A DNA stretch of 64,000 nucleotides, taken from the NCBI GenBank assembly GCA_041750975.1, contig JBGSYN010000148.1, positions 18,655 to 82,654 of the forward strand, read 5' to 3'. The notes below the pieces were generated by a model. The model did no database searches. It was not told the DNA's origin and saw nothing but the letters and a program-made list of their open reading frames with translations. A program made the translations under genes and the position numbers. Positions 1 to 8,599 of this stretch are shown here, piece by piece; within the stretch, counting starts at the first letter, position 1, and the number at the start of each line of letters is the position of its first letter. The stretch is from JBGSYN01 sp041750975. GTDB taxonomy: Bacteria > Pseudomonadota > Alphaproteobacteria > Geminicoccales > Geminicoccaceae.

Positions 1-620
1 TTCTCATACCAGAATGGCCCGGTGGCCGCGCCGAACGTCGGTGCAAACCGCAGCACATGGTCGCCGACGGCGATGGCAGCGTCACGCGGCAGACCGGATG
101 CACGGAGGCCGGTGAACGCATTGCCATAGTCGTCGATGAAGACGATCTCCGAGAGATCATCGGGCCAGTCGAAACGCTTCGGGGTGGCGGATGACAGGCC
201 CCAGGCATCGCGGCGTGCCAGTCTCGCCGCTACCGGCGCGAACAGGTCGCGGCCGTGGAAGCTCGTCGAGAGGTGATTCGGACGCCAATCGATGCGGTAG
301 GTGCTCGCATCTCGATCAGCGCGCAGGATCAATTCGAACAGGCCGTTGTCGGGGCCGACCAGCCAGCGTCCGTTGGTTGCGATGGCCAAGGGGGCGCGTT
401 CGGTGCCGACGGTGGGATCGACAATGGCGAGCAGCACATCGCCTGTCTCGAGGAATGGCAGATAGGCATTGAGCAGATTGGCGCTCAGTCGCGGATCGGC
501 GCGAGGCGCGTCGGCCAGGAGATCGATCACCCTGATCTCGGGCGCCTGACGGGCCAGCACGGCGTGCATCTGCCCTTGATACGGTCCTCCCCTGCCAAAA
601 TCGGTGAAGAGGAAAATCAT
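1..620 (-). CDS. SAM hydroxide adenosyltransferase (DUF62 family), 3'-truncated by window edge
   Basis: Reading the minus strand from ATG at 620, the frame stays open to the window edge for about 206 codons, so the C-terminus is missing. The N-terminus carries the TDFG motif (residues 6-9), then VDPTVGT (67-73) and GPDNGLF (89-95), which mark the S-adenosyl-L-methionine hydrolase/hydroxide adenosyltransferase family. These enzymes split SAM into adenosine and methionine using water or hydroxide. The start overlaps the ispE stop by ATGA (617-620), suggesting translational coupling in one operon. The conserved Asp of TDFG is present, so I expect an active enzyme; its physiological role in bacteria is poorly known. 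Confidence 0.88.
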   Translation of the reverse strand, partial: MIFLFTDFGRGGPYQGQMHAVLARQAPEIRVIDLLADAPRADPRLSANLLNAYLPFLETGDVLLAIVDPTVGTERAPLAIATNGRWLVGPDNGLFELILRADRDASTYRIDWRPNHLSTSFHGRDLFAPVAARLARRDAWGLSSATPKRFDWPDDLSEIVFIDDYGNAFTGLRASGLPRDAAIAVGDHVLRFAPTFGAATGPFWYE

Positions 621-1543
621 CCCGAGACCGTTTGGGTCGCCACTATCCACCAGTCCGGGCGCAATTGGCGAAGCTCGGTTTCGGCGCGGCGAAGGGCCGC
701 TTCATCCTCGAAAATCCCGAAGCAAGTGGCGCCGCTGCCGCTCATCCGCGCCAGAAGACAATCCGGCAGAGCGCGCAAGACCTCTAGCGTGTCCTCGATC
801 CTGGACTCGATGCGCATGGCCGCCGTTTCGAGTTCGTTGGGATAGCGGCTCAGCCAGTGCGTGAATTGCACAATGGAAGGAAATGCCGGCAGTGCGGCCC
901 GGAAGGATGGCGCGGGCTCGAAGTCGAGCCTCGCAAAGACCTCACGCGTGGCGACGGCGCAGCGAGCGTTGGCCAGGAGCAGCGGCAGTTCAGGCAGACC
1001 CCGCATCGGATCGAGCCGTTCGCCGATACCGCGCATCCTGGCCGAGCGGGCGTAGATGCAGACGGGTAGGTCGGCGCCGAGTTCCTGACCCAGATCCCGC
1101 AACGCCTGATCGTCGATTTCCACCTGCCAGAGTTGCACGAGGCCGCGCAAGGTCGCTGCGGCATCGCTCGAACCGCCACCCAGACCCGCAGCCATAGGCA
1201 GGTGCTTGTCCAGATGAATGGCTACGTCGGGCGATCGGCAAAGGCGATCCGCCAACAACTTCGCGGCTCGCCAGACGAGATTGTCCTGGCCGGCGTCGAG
1301 GCCCGCCGCCATCGGTCCGTCGATCGTCAGGCTCAGTTCGGTTGCATGGTGCAGGCGCACACGGTCGCCGAATTCGGTAAAGACGACACAGCTGTCGAGT
1401 TCATGAAAGCCGTCGGCGCGACGACCGGTGATCAACAGATCGAGGTTGATCTTCGCGGGTGCCCGAACCTCGACGATGGCTGTCGCGTCAGCGCCTGCAA
1501 TGGTTTCAGCCGCGGTCGGCTCCGCCCTCATCCGGCAATCCAT
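617..1543 (-). CDS. ispE: 4-diphosphocytidyl-2-C-methyl-D-erythritol kinase
   Basis: IspE phosphorylates the 2-hydroxyl of CDP-methylerythritol with ATP in the MEP route to isoprenoids; it is a cytosolic GHMP kinase. The protein (308 aa, normal length) has the PAKINL motif at residues 29-34 and the glycine-rich ATP loop GLGGGSSDAA at about 120-129, preceded by LPMA. The first 20 residues are not conserved, and starts at ATG 1543 or ATG 1531 both overlap the 3' end of the upstream TPR gene (which ends at 1506), so the exact start is uncertain. Its stop overlaps the start of the downstream SAM hydrolase gene by four bases. Confidence 0.95.
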   Translation of the reverse strand: MDCRMRAEPTAAETIAGADATAIVEVRAPAKINLDLLITGRRADGFHELDSCVVFTEFGDRVRLHHATELSLTIDGPMAAGLDAGQDNLVWRAAKLLADRLCRSPDVAIHLDKHLPMAAGLGGGSSDAAATLRGLVQLWQVEIDDQALRDLGQELGADLPVCIYARSARMRGIGERLDPMRGLPELPLLLANARCAVATREVFARLDFEPAPSFRAALPAFPSIVQFTHWLSRYPNELETAAMRIESRIEDTLEVLRALPDCLLARMSGSGATCFGIFEDEAALRRAETELRQLRPDWWIVATQTVSG

Positions 1544-3263
1544 TGACGAGCTTCGCCTCGATCTCGACGATGTCTTCTTCCTCCGGCTCGAGGCTCAGCG
1601 CCCGATCCCATTGATAGCGGGCCTCACGAATCCGGCCAACGCGCCAATAGGCATCGCCCAGATGGTCGTTGAGGACGGGATCGCCCGGCTCCAGTTCGAC
1701 GGCGCGCTCGAGGTAATCGACCGATTTCTCGAAGTCGCCCAGCCTATAATAGGCCCAGCCCAGACTGTCGACGATGAACCCGTCATTGGGCCTGGTATCG
1801 ACCGCCTTGTGCAGCATCGCCTGCGCCCGATCGAGATTGAGGCCCTGATCGACCCAACTGTAGCCGAGATAGTTGAGGATGAACGGCTGATCGGGGCTCA
1901 GTTCCAGCGCTTTGAGGAAGTCGCTCTCGGCCTCGGGCCAGCGATCCGTGCGTTCGTAGGCAATGCCTCGATTGTAGAACAGGCGCCAATCGTCTTCCAC
2001 GGCGGTGTCGAGCCTGCCGATCGCTTCGCTATAGGCCTCCGAGGCCTCTTCGAAGCGCTGCTCGCGGCGGAGCAGGTCACCGAGTGCCGTGACGGCGTCC
2101 AGGTCTTGCGGCCGCTCCTCGCTCAATTCGCGCAATGCCGCCAGCGCCTCGTCGAGCCGCTCGAGATCGTACAGGGCAAGGGCCCCTGCCCGCTGCGCTT
2201 CCCAGTAATAGGGGCTTTCCTCGTCAATCTGGTCGAAGGCGCGGATCGCCTCCTCCGGGTTTTCCATCTGCAGTGCCAAACGACCGACCTCGAGCCAGAT
2301 CGAGCCGTCGTCGCGCTCGAGAAACGAGGCAAGACGGGCAAAGCGCATGGCTTCGGGTGCGATATCCTGCTGATCGAAGAAGAGGGCGAGTGTGAACAGC
2401 GTGTCCGCCATGCCTTGCGTGGCGCTCGCAACCGGCATTGCGATCGCATCGCCGGCCCCGGCTTGGGCGAGCAGTTCCTGGATACGTCCGTTATTGCGTA
2501 CGGCCTCGGGTTCAGCCTCGATCCGCGGTGCTATGACCTCGGGCCGACCGAGTTTCTGCTGCACGCCGGCCCAGGCCTCCAGCAACGGCAACCTGTTGCC
2601 GTTGTCGGCTACGAGCAAACCATCGAAGGTGCTGTTCGCGGCTTCCAGCCGATCCGAGAGCGCCTCGATGACGCCACGATAATACGCGGCCTTGTCGGCC
2701 AACCCCTCGTTGTCGCTGGCCTCGAGCTTGACCAGTGCCGAATCGGTATCGCCCGCGCCGAACAGCGCCCAAGCCAAGAGCAGCGGCCGTATGACGCCGA
2801 TGGCGCCGCGCTCGTCGAGGGCCTCGATGCGGTCGCTCGCATCGTCGAAATCGCCATCTCGAGCAGCATTAAGGGCAAGGAGCAGACTGGCCGTTTCAAG
2901 GTCCGGATCCGTTTCGTGGAGACTTTCGGCATCTTCAAGTGCCGCCTCAAAGTCGCCGGCGGTCAGGTGCAGCACAAAAATCTGGCGCCGCAACTCGAGA
3001 TTGTCCGGATCACGCTGCAGAGCGGCCTCGAAGGTATCGGCCGCGCTGCGGATATCGCCGATCTGGACAGCGTGCAGACCCGCCAGATAGTTGCCCGAGA
3101 GCGAATTGTCGAAGCCGCCATTGCGGCCGCCCGAGACTATCGCCCGAATATCGGCCACCAGTGTCGTCTCGGAGGTATTCGGATTGGTGCAGGCAGACCC
3201 GGAGAATAAAGTGAGGCCCAGCCCGACCAGAAGTGCGGGCTTGACCGGCGATTGCCGCCACAT
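1506..3263 (-). CDS. TPR-repeat protein, probably exported
   Basis: A tetratricopeptide-repeat protein of about 585 aa. Recognisable TPR units run through the C-terminal half, for example DFEKSVDYLERAVELEPGD and the repeats either side of it; such repeats form helical protein-binding scaffolds. The frame is open up to a GTG at 3428, but the hydrophobic stretch PALLVGLGLTLFSGSAC sits just after the Met at 3263, so I place the start there as a signal peptide, possibly a lipoprotein with a weak lipobox (GSAC). Other Met codons at 3335 and 3386 cannot be excluded and no candidate has a strong ribosome site. It is upstream of and overlaps ispE, a neighbourhood common in alphaproteobacteria. A 593-codon antisense frame over the gene is a codon-bias shadow. 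Confidence 0.85.
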   Translation of the reverse strand: MWRQSPVKPALLVGLGLTLFSGSACTNPNTSETTLVADIRAIVSGGRNGGFDNSLSGNYLAGLHAVQIGDIRSAADTFEAALQRDPDNLELRRQIFVLHLTAGDFEAALEDAESLHETDPDLETASLLLALNAARDGDFDDASDRIEALDERGAIGVIRPLLLAWALFGAGDTDSALVKLEASDNEGLADKAAYYRGVIEALSDRLEAANSTFDGLLVADNGNRLPLLEAWAGVQQKLGRPEVIAPRIEAEPEAVRNNGRIQELLAQAGAGDAIAMPVASATQGMADTLFTLALFFDQQDIAPEAMRFARLASFLERDDGSIWLEVGRLALQMENPEEAIRAFDQIDEESPYYWEAQRAGALALYDLERLDEALAALRELSEERPQDLDAVTALGDLLRREQRFEEASEAYSEAIGRLDTAVEDDWRLFYNRGIAYERTDRWPEAESDFLKALELSPDQPFILNYLGYSWVDQGLNLDRAQAMLHKAVDTRPNDGFIVDSLGWAYYRLGDFEKSVDYLERAVELEPGDPVLNDHLGDAYWRVGRIREARYQWDRALSLEPEEEDIVEIEAKLVNGLPDEGGADRG

Positions 3264-3433
3264 CGAGACCAGTGAACGCTGGGGTAACTTCCGCTTTCCC
3301 GCCCCGATTTGATTTTGATCAGTTGACGAGCGCATGGCGCGGCCCCAAAAAGCGTTAAGATGACGAGCCAGTTCACGCTGGTTCATAGATATCCATTCGG
3401 TTAGACCACTCATCGACATCTGGAACACACATC

Positions 3434-3637
3434 ATGCTCAAAACATCGAAGAGCAAGAACGACCCTACCGCCCGCGGACCGGCCCAGGAGGGCAAAGTCT
3501 TCGACGGCAAGAAAGTCAAGCCTGCACTTTACGTTGGCACAGCCGTCGGACATGGTCGCTACATAGCTGGGCAGGATGAGAGCGGCAAGCTCGTCTTGGA
3601 TCATGGCGGCCAACCGGTACCTTATAAGGATATCTGA
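3434..3637 (+). CDS. Conserved hypothetical protein, 67 aa
   Basis: A small basic-then-neutral protein starting MLKTSKSKNDPTARGPAQEG, ending with the motif GGQPVPYKDI. It has no membrane segment and no signal peptide. It lies between the divergent TPR gene and the uracil-DNA glycosylase gene, with 53 bp to the latter. I recall similar short proteins in other alphaproteobacteria but know no function. Gly-rich turns and alternating hydrophobic residues (ALYVGTAVGHGRYIAGQD) suggest a small beta-fold. The call as a real gene rests on protein-like composition and placement. Confidence 0.65.
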   Translation: MLKTSKSKNDPTARGPAQEGKVFDGKKVKPALYVGTAVGHGRYIAGQDESGKLVLDHGGQPVPYKDI

Positions 3638-3690
3638 GCGGCACGCCCTCCAGGACAAGACCCGCGGGGCGAACTCTACCGAGGTATTCG

Positions 3691-4554
3691 GTGACGCGCG
3701 AAGCTGTTGCGGCATGGCTTGACTGGTATGCCCAAATGGGCGTGCGCGACGCCTTTGGATCCTGGCCGACCACGTCGAAGCGAGCCGTCGTCGCTGCGGA
3801 GGGTTTGCCGAAGGCGACTACACGGCGCCCGCCAGCCGACTCGGCTCGGAATGAGGATCGTCCAGCGTCTTTCGACGCCGCCCCGTCGGGTCGACCATCC
3901 GGCGGTCCCGTTTCCCCTCTCCTCACGCGTTCGCCCGTCGCGGGCCACGCCCGCGCCATCGCCGAGGCTTGCTCGACGCTCGACGAACTGGCCGAAGCGA
4001 CGGCCGCCTTCGATGGTTGCGCGCTTCGACATACCGCGACGCAGTGCTGTTTCAGCGACGGGAATCCTGGCTCGTCGCTAATGCTGATCGGCGAGGCGCC
4101 GGGGGCCGAGGAAGATCGCCAGGGCAAGCCGTTTGTCGGACAGAGCGGGCAGCTCCTGGATCGGATGATGGCGACGATCGGTCTGAATCGGACGCAATTC
4201 TATATCACCAATGCGATCTTCTGGCGGCCTCCCGGCAATCGGACGCCGACGCCGGCGGAGATCGCGACCTGCCAACCCTTTCTTGAACGGCAGATTGCGC
4301 TGATCCAACCTCGAATGATCGTTTTTGTCGGTGGCATTGCCGCGAAGGCGCTCTTGGGTGTGTCCGAGGGCGTGACCAAGTTGCGCGGAAGACATTTTCC
4401 ATATCATAATGGCGATCAGTCAGACGCGATTAGGTCTTTCGTAATGTTTCATCCGGCGCACCTCTTGCGCCAGCCTTTGCAGAAGCGCTTGGCGTGGAGG
4501 GATCTGTTGACGTTACGCCAATCGCTGGCGGAGCTTGAACGCGGCGAACCGTAG
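3691..4554 (+). CDS. Uracil-DNA glycosylase, family 4-like
   Basis: This enzyme removes uracil from DNA to start base-excision repair. It starts with GTG at 3691, seven bases after a GAGG ribosome site. The first ~95 residues are Pro/Ser/Arg-rich linker; the glycosylase domain follows, with GEAPGAEED (134-142), the substrate loop NAIFWRPPGNR (174-184) and FHPAHLLR (253-260). Family-4 enzymes usually carry four cysteines for a [4Fe-4S] cluster; here I find only C110 and C194 in the expected places, and the KCRPPGNR cysteine is replaced by Trp (FWRPPGNR). Alphaproteobacterial members often look like this. Product family is clear; cluster status is not. Confidence 0.88.
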   Translation: MTREAVAAWLDWYAQMGVRDAFGSWPTTSKRAVVAAEGLPKATTRRPPADSARNEDRPASFDAAPSGRPSGGPVSPLLTRSPVAGHARAIAEACSTLDELAEATAAFDGCALRHTATQCCFSDGNPGSSLMLIGEAPGAEEDRQGKPFVGQSGQLLDRMMATIGLNRTQFYITNAIFWRPPGNRTPTPAEIATCQPFLERQIALIQPRMIVFVGGIAAKALLGVSEGVTKLRGRHFPYHNGDQSDAIRSFVMFHPAHLLRQPLQKRLAWRDLLTLRQSLAELERGEP

Positions 4555-4673
4555 ATTTCCGGTTTGCGAAAAGAAAAGTCGATGTGGGGTGACGCGATAA
4601 GGCGGCAGATATTGGGTTGAGCCTCAAGCTTGCCGGCATGTCGTAGAATGTGAGGGAGAGGGAGGTTTTGCCC

Positions 4674-6587
4674 ATGTGTCGGCAAATCCAAGGCGGCGCT
4701 TTGTGCGCTGGGGAACTCCTGTTTCCCAAAAGTTTCCCTAGGCGACTACATGAAGTGAGCCGCGGCCGTCATTTTTTACGATTGCTCATTTTTGTATGCT
4801 TTGCCGGCCTTCTTGACGGACCCACCCAGAGCCGTGCCGACGATCCGGCCATAACTCTTGCTCGGCTCAAGACCGGCGAGAATAGTTCGACCCGACTGGG
4901 CGCCTTGCCGGACCAACTTTCCCGACGCGACGTCGAGCGGTATCGCCAGATCATGGAATTGCAGACGGAAGGCGATTGGCAGGCTGCCGACAGACTGATC
5001 GATCAGATCCGGAACCCATTGCTGATGGGCCACGTGATGGCCCAGCGCTATCTCCATCCCACCGGCTATCTCTCAAGCTATGACGAACTGAGCGAATGGC
5101 TCGGAGACTACGCCGACCATCCGCAGGCCGAGCGAGTTTATCGGCTTGCCGTGATCCGGTGGCCGGGCAACGTGGCGATGCCGAACGAGCCCGTCGAAGG
5201 CTATCTCAACGGCTCCGGCCAGGAACTTCTGCAGGAACGCGCGCCGCGCTATCGGAGCCCGGTCGAGCGAACAGAAGAGGAGAGCCGGGCGGTCGACGAC
5301 CTTAGGCTTCGCGTCCTGGATCTTGTCGCCAGGGACGAGCCGGACCTGGCGCTCGACGAATTGGAAAACGCCCCCGACGGAAAATTCGCCGACGAGGCCG
5401 AGCTCGATCTTTCGCGGTGGTGGGTTGCACGCAGCTATTATGCGAACCAGCGTTTTCGGAAATCCTATGCGATCGCCAAGCGAGCGGCGTCGCGTTCGGG
5501 AGTGCACGAGCCGCGCCTGCATTGGACAGCCGGCCTCGCAGCCTGGCGGCTTGGACGTTTCGATGCCGCCCTTCGCCATTTCGACGACCTTGCCGGCAGC
5601 GATATCGCCGAAGGCGAGGATGTGGCGACGGGTGCATTTTGGGCAGCCAGGGCGGCGGTCCGCGCCGGCCGCCCTGAGCTGGCAGACGATTACCTGGATC
5701 GCGCCGCCGATGCGAGCGACCAATTCTACGGCCTGCTCGCCAAAGCTTCGCTCGGTCGCCCGATCACCTTCGAATGGCACGAAACGGCGCTCCGCCACGA
5801 CGTTCTCGACCTGTTGTTGCAATTTCCCGGATCCCGCCGGGCGATCGGCTTACATCAGCTCGGTCACGATGAACTCGCCGCGGCCGAGATCCGCAAACTG
5901 GCGGCAAGGTCGAAGCCGGAATTGGTCAAAGCGCTCACGGCGCTGGCCGAAGCGCTCGACCTTCCCGCAGCGCAAATGCGCGTCGCGCAGCGCCTGCGGC
6001 TCCAGGACGGGCGGCGACACGATGGTGCCATGTTTCCTATTCCCGAGTGGCGGCCCGAGACCGGGTTCACGATCGACCGCGCCTTGACCTATGCGATCGC
6101 CCGAGCCGAGAGCGGATTTGATCCCGACGCCCGCAGCGTCCGCGGTGCATACGGATTGATGCAGATCCTGCCGGCCACGGCCAAGCGCATGTCCGACAAG
6201 GCCGAAATCGAATTCCAGGATCACGAGGAGCTGCTGCTGCCCGAACGCAATCTCGAACTGGGTCAGATCTATATCGGCCATCTGCTCGACACCGATACGG
6301 TCGACCACAGCCTGATCCACCTTTGCCTTGCCTATAATGGCGGCTTAGGCCGCCTCGGGCGTTGGAAACAGGCACTGGAAGACGTGGCGGACGATCCGCT
6401 CCTGTTTCTCGAAAGCATTCCCGTGAGCGAGTCGCGGCTCTATACCAAGAAGGTGTTGGCCAATCTCTGGGCGTATCGAACCCGTTTCAACCAGCCCCTG
6501 CCGTCGCTCGAGGCGCTGTCTGCGAACCGGTGGCCGAGTTACTACGCCTACGATCGACGGGAGACCCTGCTTGCCGGGCCGTATTGA
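4674..6587 (+). CDS. Soluble lytic murein transglycosylase (SLT family)
   Basis: A periplasmic peptidoglycan lytic enzyme of about 637 aa. The ATG at 4674 is preceded at eight bases by GGGAGAGGGAGG, a strong ribosome site, so I prefer it to the GTG at 4650. A signal sequence FLRLLIFVCFAGLLDGPTQSRA follows after a basic stretch. The middle is an alpha-helical ring of superhelical repeats; the C-terminal SLT domain contains RAESGFDP, with the likely catalytic Glu near residue 479, then GAYGLMQILPATA and LAYNGG. It cleaves the MurNAc-GlcNAc bond forming 1,6-anhydroMurNAc. The 3' end overlaps moaB by 17 bp, so the two are probably cotranscribed. Confidence 0.92.
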   Translation: MCRQIQGGALCAGELLFPKSFPRRLHEVSRGRHFLRLLIFVCFAGLLDGPTQSRADDPAITLARLKTGENSSTRLGALPDQLSRRDVERYRQIMELQTEGDWQAADRLIDQIRNPLLMGHVMAQRYLHPTGYLSSYDELSEWLGDYADHPQAERVYRLAVIRWPGNVAMPNEPVEGYLNGSGQELLQERAPRYRSPVERTEEESRAVDDLRLRVLDLVARDEPDLALDELENAPDGKFADEAELDLSRWWVARSYYANQRFRKSYAIAKRAASRSGVHEPRLHWTAGLAAWRLGRFDAALRHFDDLAGSDIAEGEDVATGAFWAARAAVRAGRPELADDYLDRAADASDQFYGLLAKASLGRPITFEWHETALRHDVLDLLLQFPGSRRAIGLHQLGHDELAAAEIRKLAARSKPELVKALTALAEALDLPAAQMRVAQRLRLQDGRRHDGAMFPIPEWRPETGFTIDRALTYAIARAESGFDPDARSVRGAYGLMQILPATAKRMSDKAEIEFQDHEELLLPERNLELGQIYIGHLLDTDTVDHSLIHLCLAYNGGLGRLGRWKQALEDVADDPLLFLESIPVSESRLYTKKVLANLWAYRTRFNQPLPSLEALSANRWPSYYAYDRRETLLAGPY

Positions 6588-7113
6588 CGAAACCCTGCCG
6601 TTTCGACCGCTGAGGATCGCGATCGCCACCATTTCCGACAGCCGCAGTCTCGATGACGACCGTTCGGGCAGAGTGTTGGTCGAACGGCTCGAGGCCGCCG
6701 GTCATGAGCTTGCCGATCGCGTGCTGGTGCCTGACGATGTAGCGGCCATTGCCGGCCGCTTCAGGCAATGGATCGAGGATCCCTCGGTCGAGATCGTCAT
6801 CAGTACTGGCGGGACCGGCGTTACGGGCCGTGATGTCACGCCCGAAGCGCTATCCCGGGTGATCGAGAAGCGGATCGACGGCTTCGGCGAATTGTTCCGG
6901 ATGCTGAGCTACCAGAAAATCGGCACGTCGACGATCCAGTCGCGGGCCGATGCGGGGGTCGCCAAGGGCACCTACCTGTTCGTTTTGCCCGGCTCGCCCA
7001 GCGCCTGTCGCGACGCCTGGGACGATATCCTTCAAAGCCAGCTGGATATCCGCCACAAGCCCTGCAATTTCGCCGAACTGCTGCCGCGCCTGCGCGAGCA
7101 TGAAAGCCTCTAG
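6571..7113 (+). CDS. moaB: Molybdenum cofactor biosynthesis protein MoaB/MogA family
   Basis: A 180-aa MoaB-like protein. The signature STGGTGVTGRDVTPEA (79-94) and GFGELFR (104-110) form the molybdopterin-binding site; the family adenylates molybdopterin before molybdate insertion. The start is a TTG at 6571 with GGGAGA seven bases upstream, lying inside the end of the transglycosylase gene. The first 13 residues are an extension before the usual LRIAIATISDSR strand. No other molybdopterin gene is visible nearby, so the pathway partners lie elsewhere. Confidence 0.9.
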   Translation: MPGRIDETLPFRPLRIAIATISDSRSLDDDRSGRVLVERLEAAGHELADRVLVPDDVAAIAGRFRQWIEDPSVEIVISTGGTGVTGRDVTPEALSRVIEKRIDGFGELFRMLSYQKIGTSTIQSRADAGVAKGTYLFVLPGSPSACRDAWDDILQSQLDIRHKPCNFAELLPRLREHESL

Positions 7114-7124
7114 CCGGGCCTGAC

Positions 7125-7640
7125 GTGGCGGTCCTTTTTACCGGCGACACGCATTTCGGCCATGGCGGCGCCCGCGGACTGTTCAAGCGGCCCTTCGCGA
7201 CCACTCAAGCCATGGACGAGGCCATGATCCATAGTTGGAACGAGGTGGTCGCGATCGGCGATGAGGTTTGGCATCTCGGTGATTTTGCGGTCGGCCGCCC
7301 GGCCGAGTGGATCGAAGAGTGCCTTGCCAAGCTACACGGCACCAAACACCTGATCGCAGGCAACAATCACAAGGAGCGTACCCGCGGGGCCGCCGGATGG
7401 GCCAGTGTCAAAGATTACCACGAACTCGAACTCGACGGCCGATTGCTGATCCTCTGTCATTACCCGTTCCGCTCCTGGCGGAGGATGGACAAGGGCTCTG
7501 TCAATCTTCACGGTCATTGCCATGGGCGCCTTAAGCCGGTGACCCGGCAGATCGATGTCGGTGTCGATGTCTGGGAATTTCGCCCGGTCACTCTCGAACA
7601 GCTTTTGACGTCGCGACGGACTACTTCAAGCGGTCTTTGA
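7125..7640 (+). CDS. Calcineurin-like metallophosphoesterase
   Basis: A 171-aa cytosolic metallophosphoesterase starting with GTG at 7125. The dimetal-site motifs are all visible: GDTHFGH (7-13), GDF (52-54), GNNHK (79-83, with Asn instead of the usual GNHD arrangement), CHYP (111-114) and HGHCH (129-133). The small single-domain form with GDTHFGH resembles phage- and plasmid-type phosphoesterases acting on phosphodiesters or phosphomonoesters; the substrate cannot be deduced. It lies 11 bp after moaB, and its end faces metA five bases away. Confidence 0.85.
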   Translation: MAVLFTGDTHFGHGGARGLFKRPFATTQAMDEAMIHSWNEVVAIGDEVWHLGDFAVGRPAEWIEECLAKLHGTKHLIAGNNHKERTRGAAGWASVKDYHELELDGRLLILCHYPFRSWRRMDKGSVNLHGHCHGRLKPVTRQIDVGVDVWEFRPVTLEQLLTSRRTTSSGL

Positions 7641-7645
7641 GCGCC

Positions 7646-8599
7646 TCAGGCTGCCGAAGCTTCAGGCGACATTTGTCCGATTGCGTCGATTTCGAACGGT
7701 GTCGTCTGATAGATCTCGTTGATCCAGTTGCCGAACATCAGATGGGCATAGGCGCGCCAGCAGTTTCTTGGCGGCTGTTCGGGATCGTTGGCGGGGTAAT
7801 AGCCTTCGGGCAGGGCGACGTCGGCGCGATCGTTGCGGTCGCGCTGATATTCGTCGTGCAATGTAAAGGTATCGTATTCGAGGTGGTTGAACATGTAATA
7901 GGTGCGGTGCCGATCCTCCTGCACCAGGCACACGCCCGCCTCATCCGAGAGCGCGAGGATCTCCAGGCCCCTGACGGCCTCCAGATCTTCCTTGCGGACT
8001 TCCGTGTGCCTCGAGACCGGAACCAGGAAGCTGTCGTCGAATCCCCTCAGCAAAGGCGGACGTCGCACATCCCGGCGTTCGATCACATGGTGCGGGTAGA
8101 TCCCGAAGCGTTTAGCCGGTAGCGGTCGCTTGGGAACGCCGTGAAAATGGTAGAGTGCCGCCTGTGCGCCCCAACAGATGTGAAAGCAGGAGTGGACGTT
8201 CACTCGTGACCAATCGAGCAGATTTTGCAGCTCGGTCCAGTATTTCACTTCCTCGAAGGGCAAAAGCTCGATCGGCGCTCCGGTTACGATCAGACCGTCG
8301 AACTTGCGATGCTCGACCTGATCCCAGGTGCAATAGAATGACTGGAGATGCGACAGCGGTACGGTGTTCGGCCGATAGGTCGAGGTCGTCAGCAAGGTAA
8401 GTTCGACCTGAAGAGGCCCGGCACCGAGTAGCCGCGCCAGCTGCGTTTCCGTTTTGGGCTTTTCCGGCATCAGGTTCAACAGGGCGATCTGGATCGGACG
8501 CACATCCTGGCGTGCGGCCTCATCCTCACCGATCAGACCGACGCCTTCGGCGCCCAACAGCTTAGAAGCCGGAAGATCATTGGGAATACGTATCGGCAT
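7646..8599 (-). CDS. metA: Homoserine O-acetyltransferase (MetA fold)
   Basis: A 317-aa MetA-family acyltransferase that activates homoserine for methionine synthesis. The catalytic triad is visible as Cys142 (HICWGAQAA), His239 and Glu241 (FNHLEYDTF). Residue 111 is Glu (TGAPIELLPFEEVKYW); in this family Glu at this position goes with acetyl-CoA and Gly, as in E. coli, with succinyl-CoA. I therefore predict acetyltransferase activity despite the usual succinyltransferase label. The gene is preceded by a SAM-II riboswitch about 70 bases upstream of the ATG, so expression should fall when SAM is high. Confidence 0.93.
   Translation of the reverse strand: MPIRIPNDLPASKLLGAEGVGLIGEDEAARQDVRPIQIALLNLMPEKPKTETQLARLLGAGPLQVELTLLTTSTYRPNTVPLSHLQSFYCTWDQVEHRKFDGLIVTGAPIELLPFEEVKYWTELQNLLDWSRVNVHSCFHICWGAQAALYHFHGVPKRPLPAKRFGIYPHHVIERRDVRRPPLLRGFDDSFLVPVSRHTEVRKEDLEAVRGLEILALSDEAGVCLVQEDRHRTYYMFNHLEYDTFTLHDEYQRDRNDRADVALPEGYYPANDPEQPPRNCWRAYAHLMFGNWINEIYQTTPFEIDAIGQMSPEASAA

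Noticed and set aside
1428..3209. A 593-codon plus-strand open frame opposite the TPR gene
   Set aside because: It has no recognisable domains and mirrors the codon bias of the TPR gene; the opposite strand encodes clear TPR repeats.
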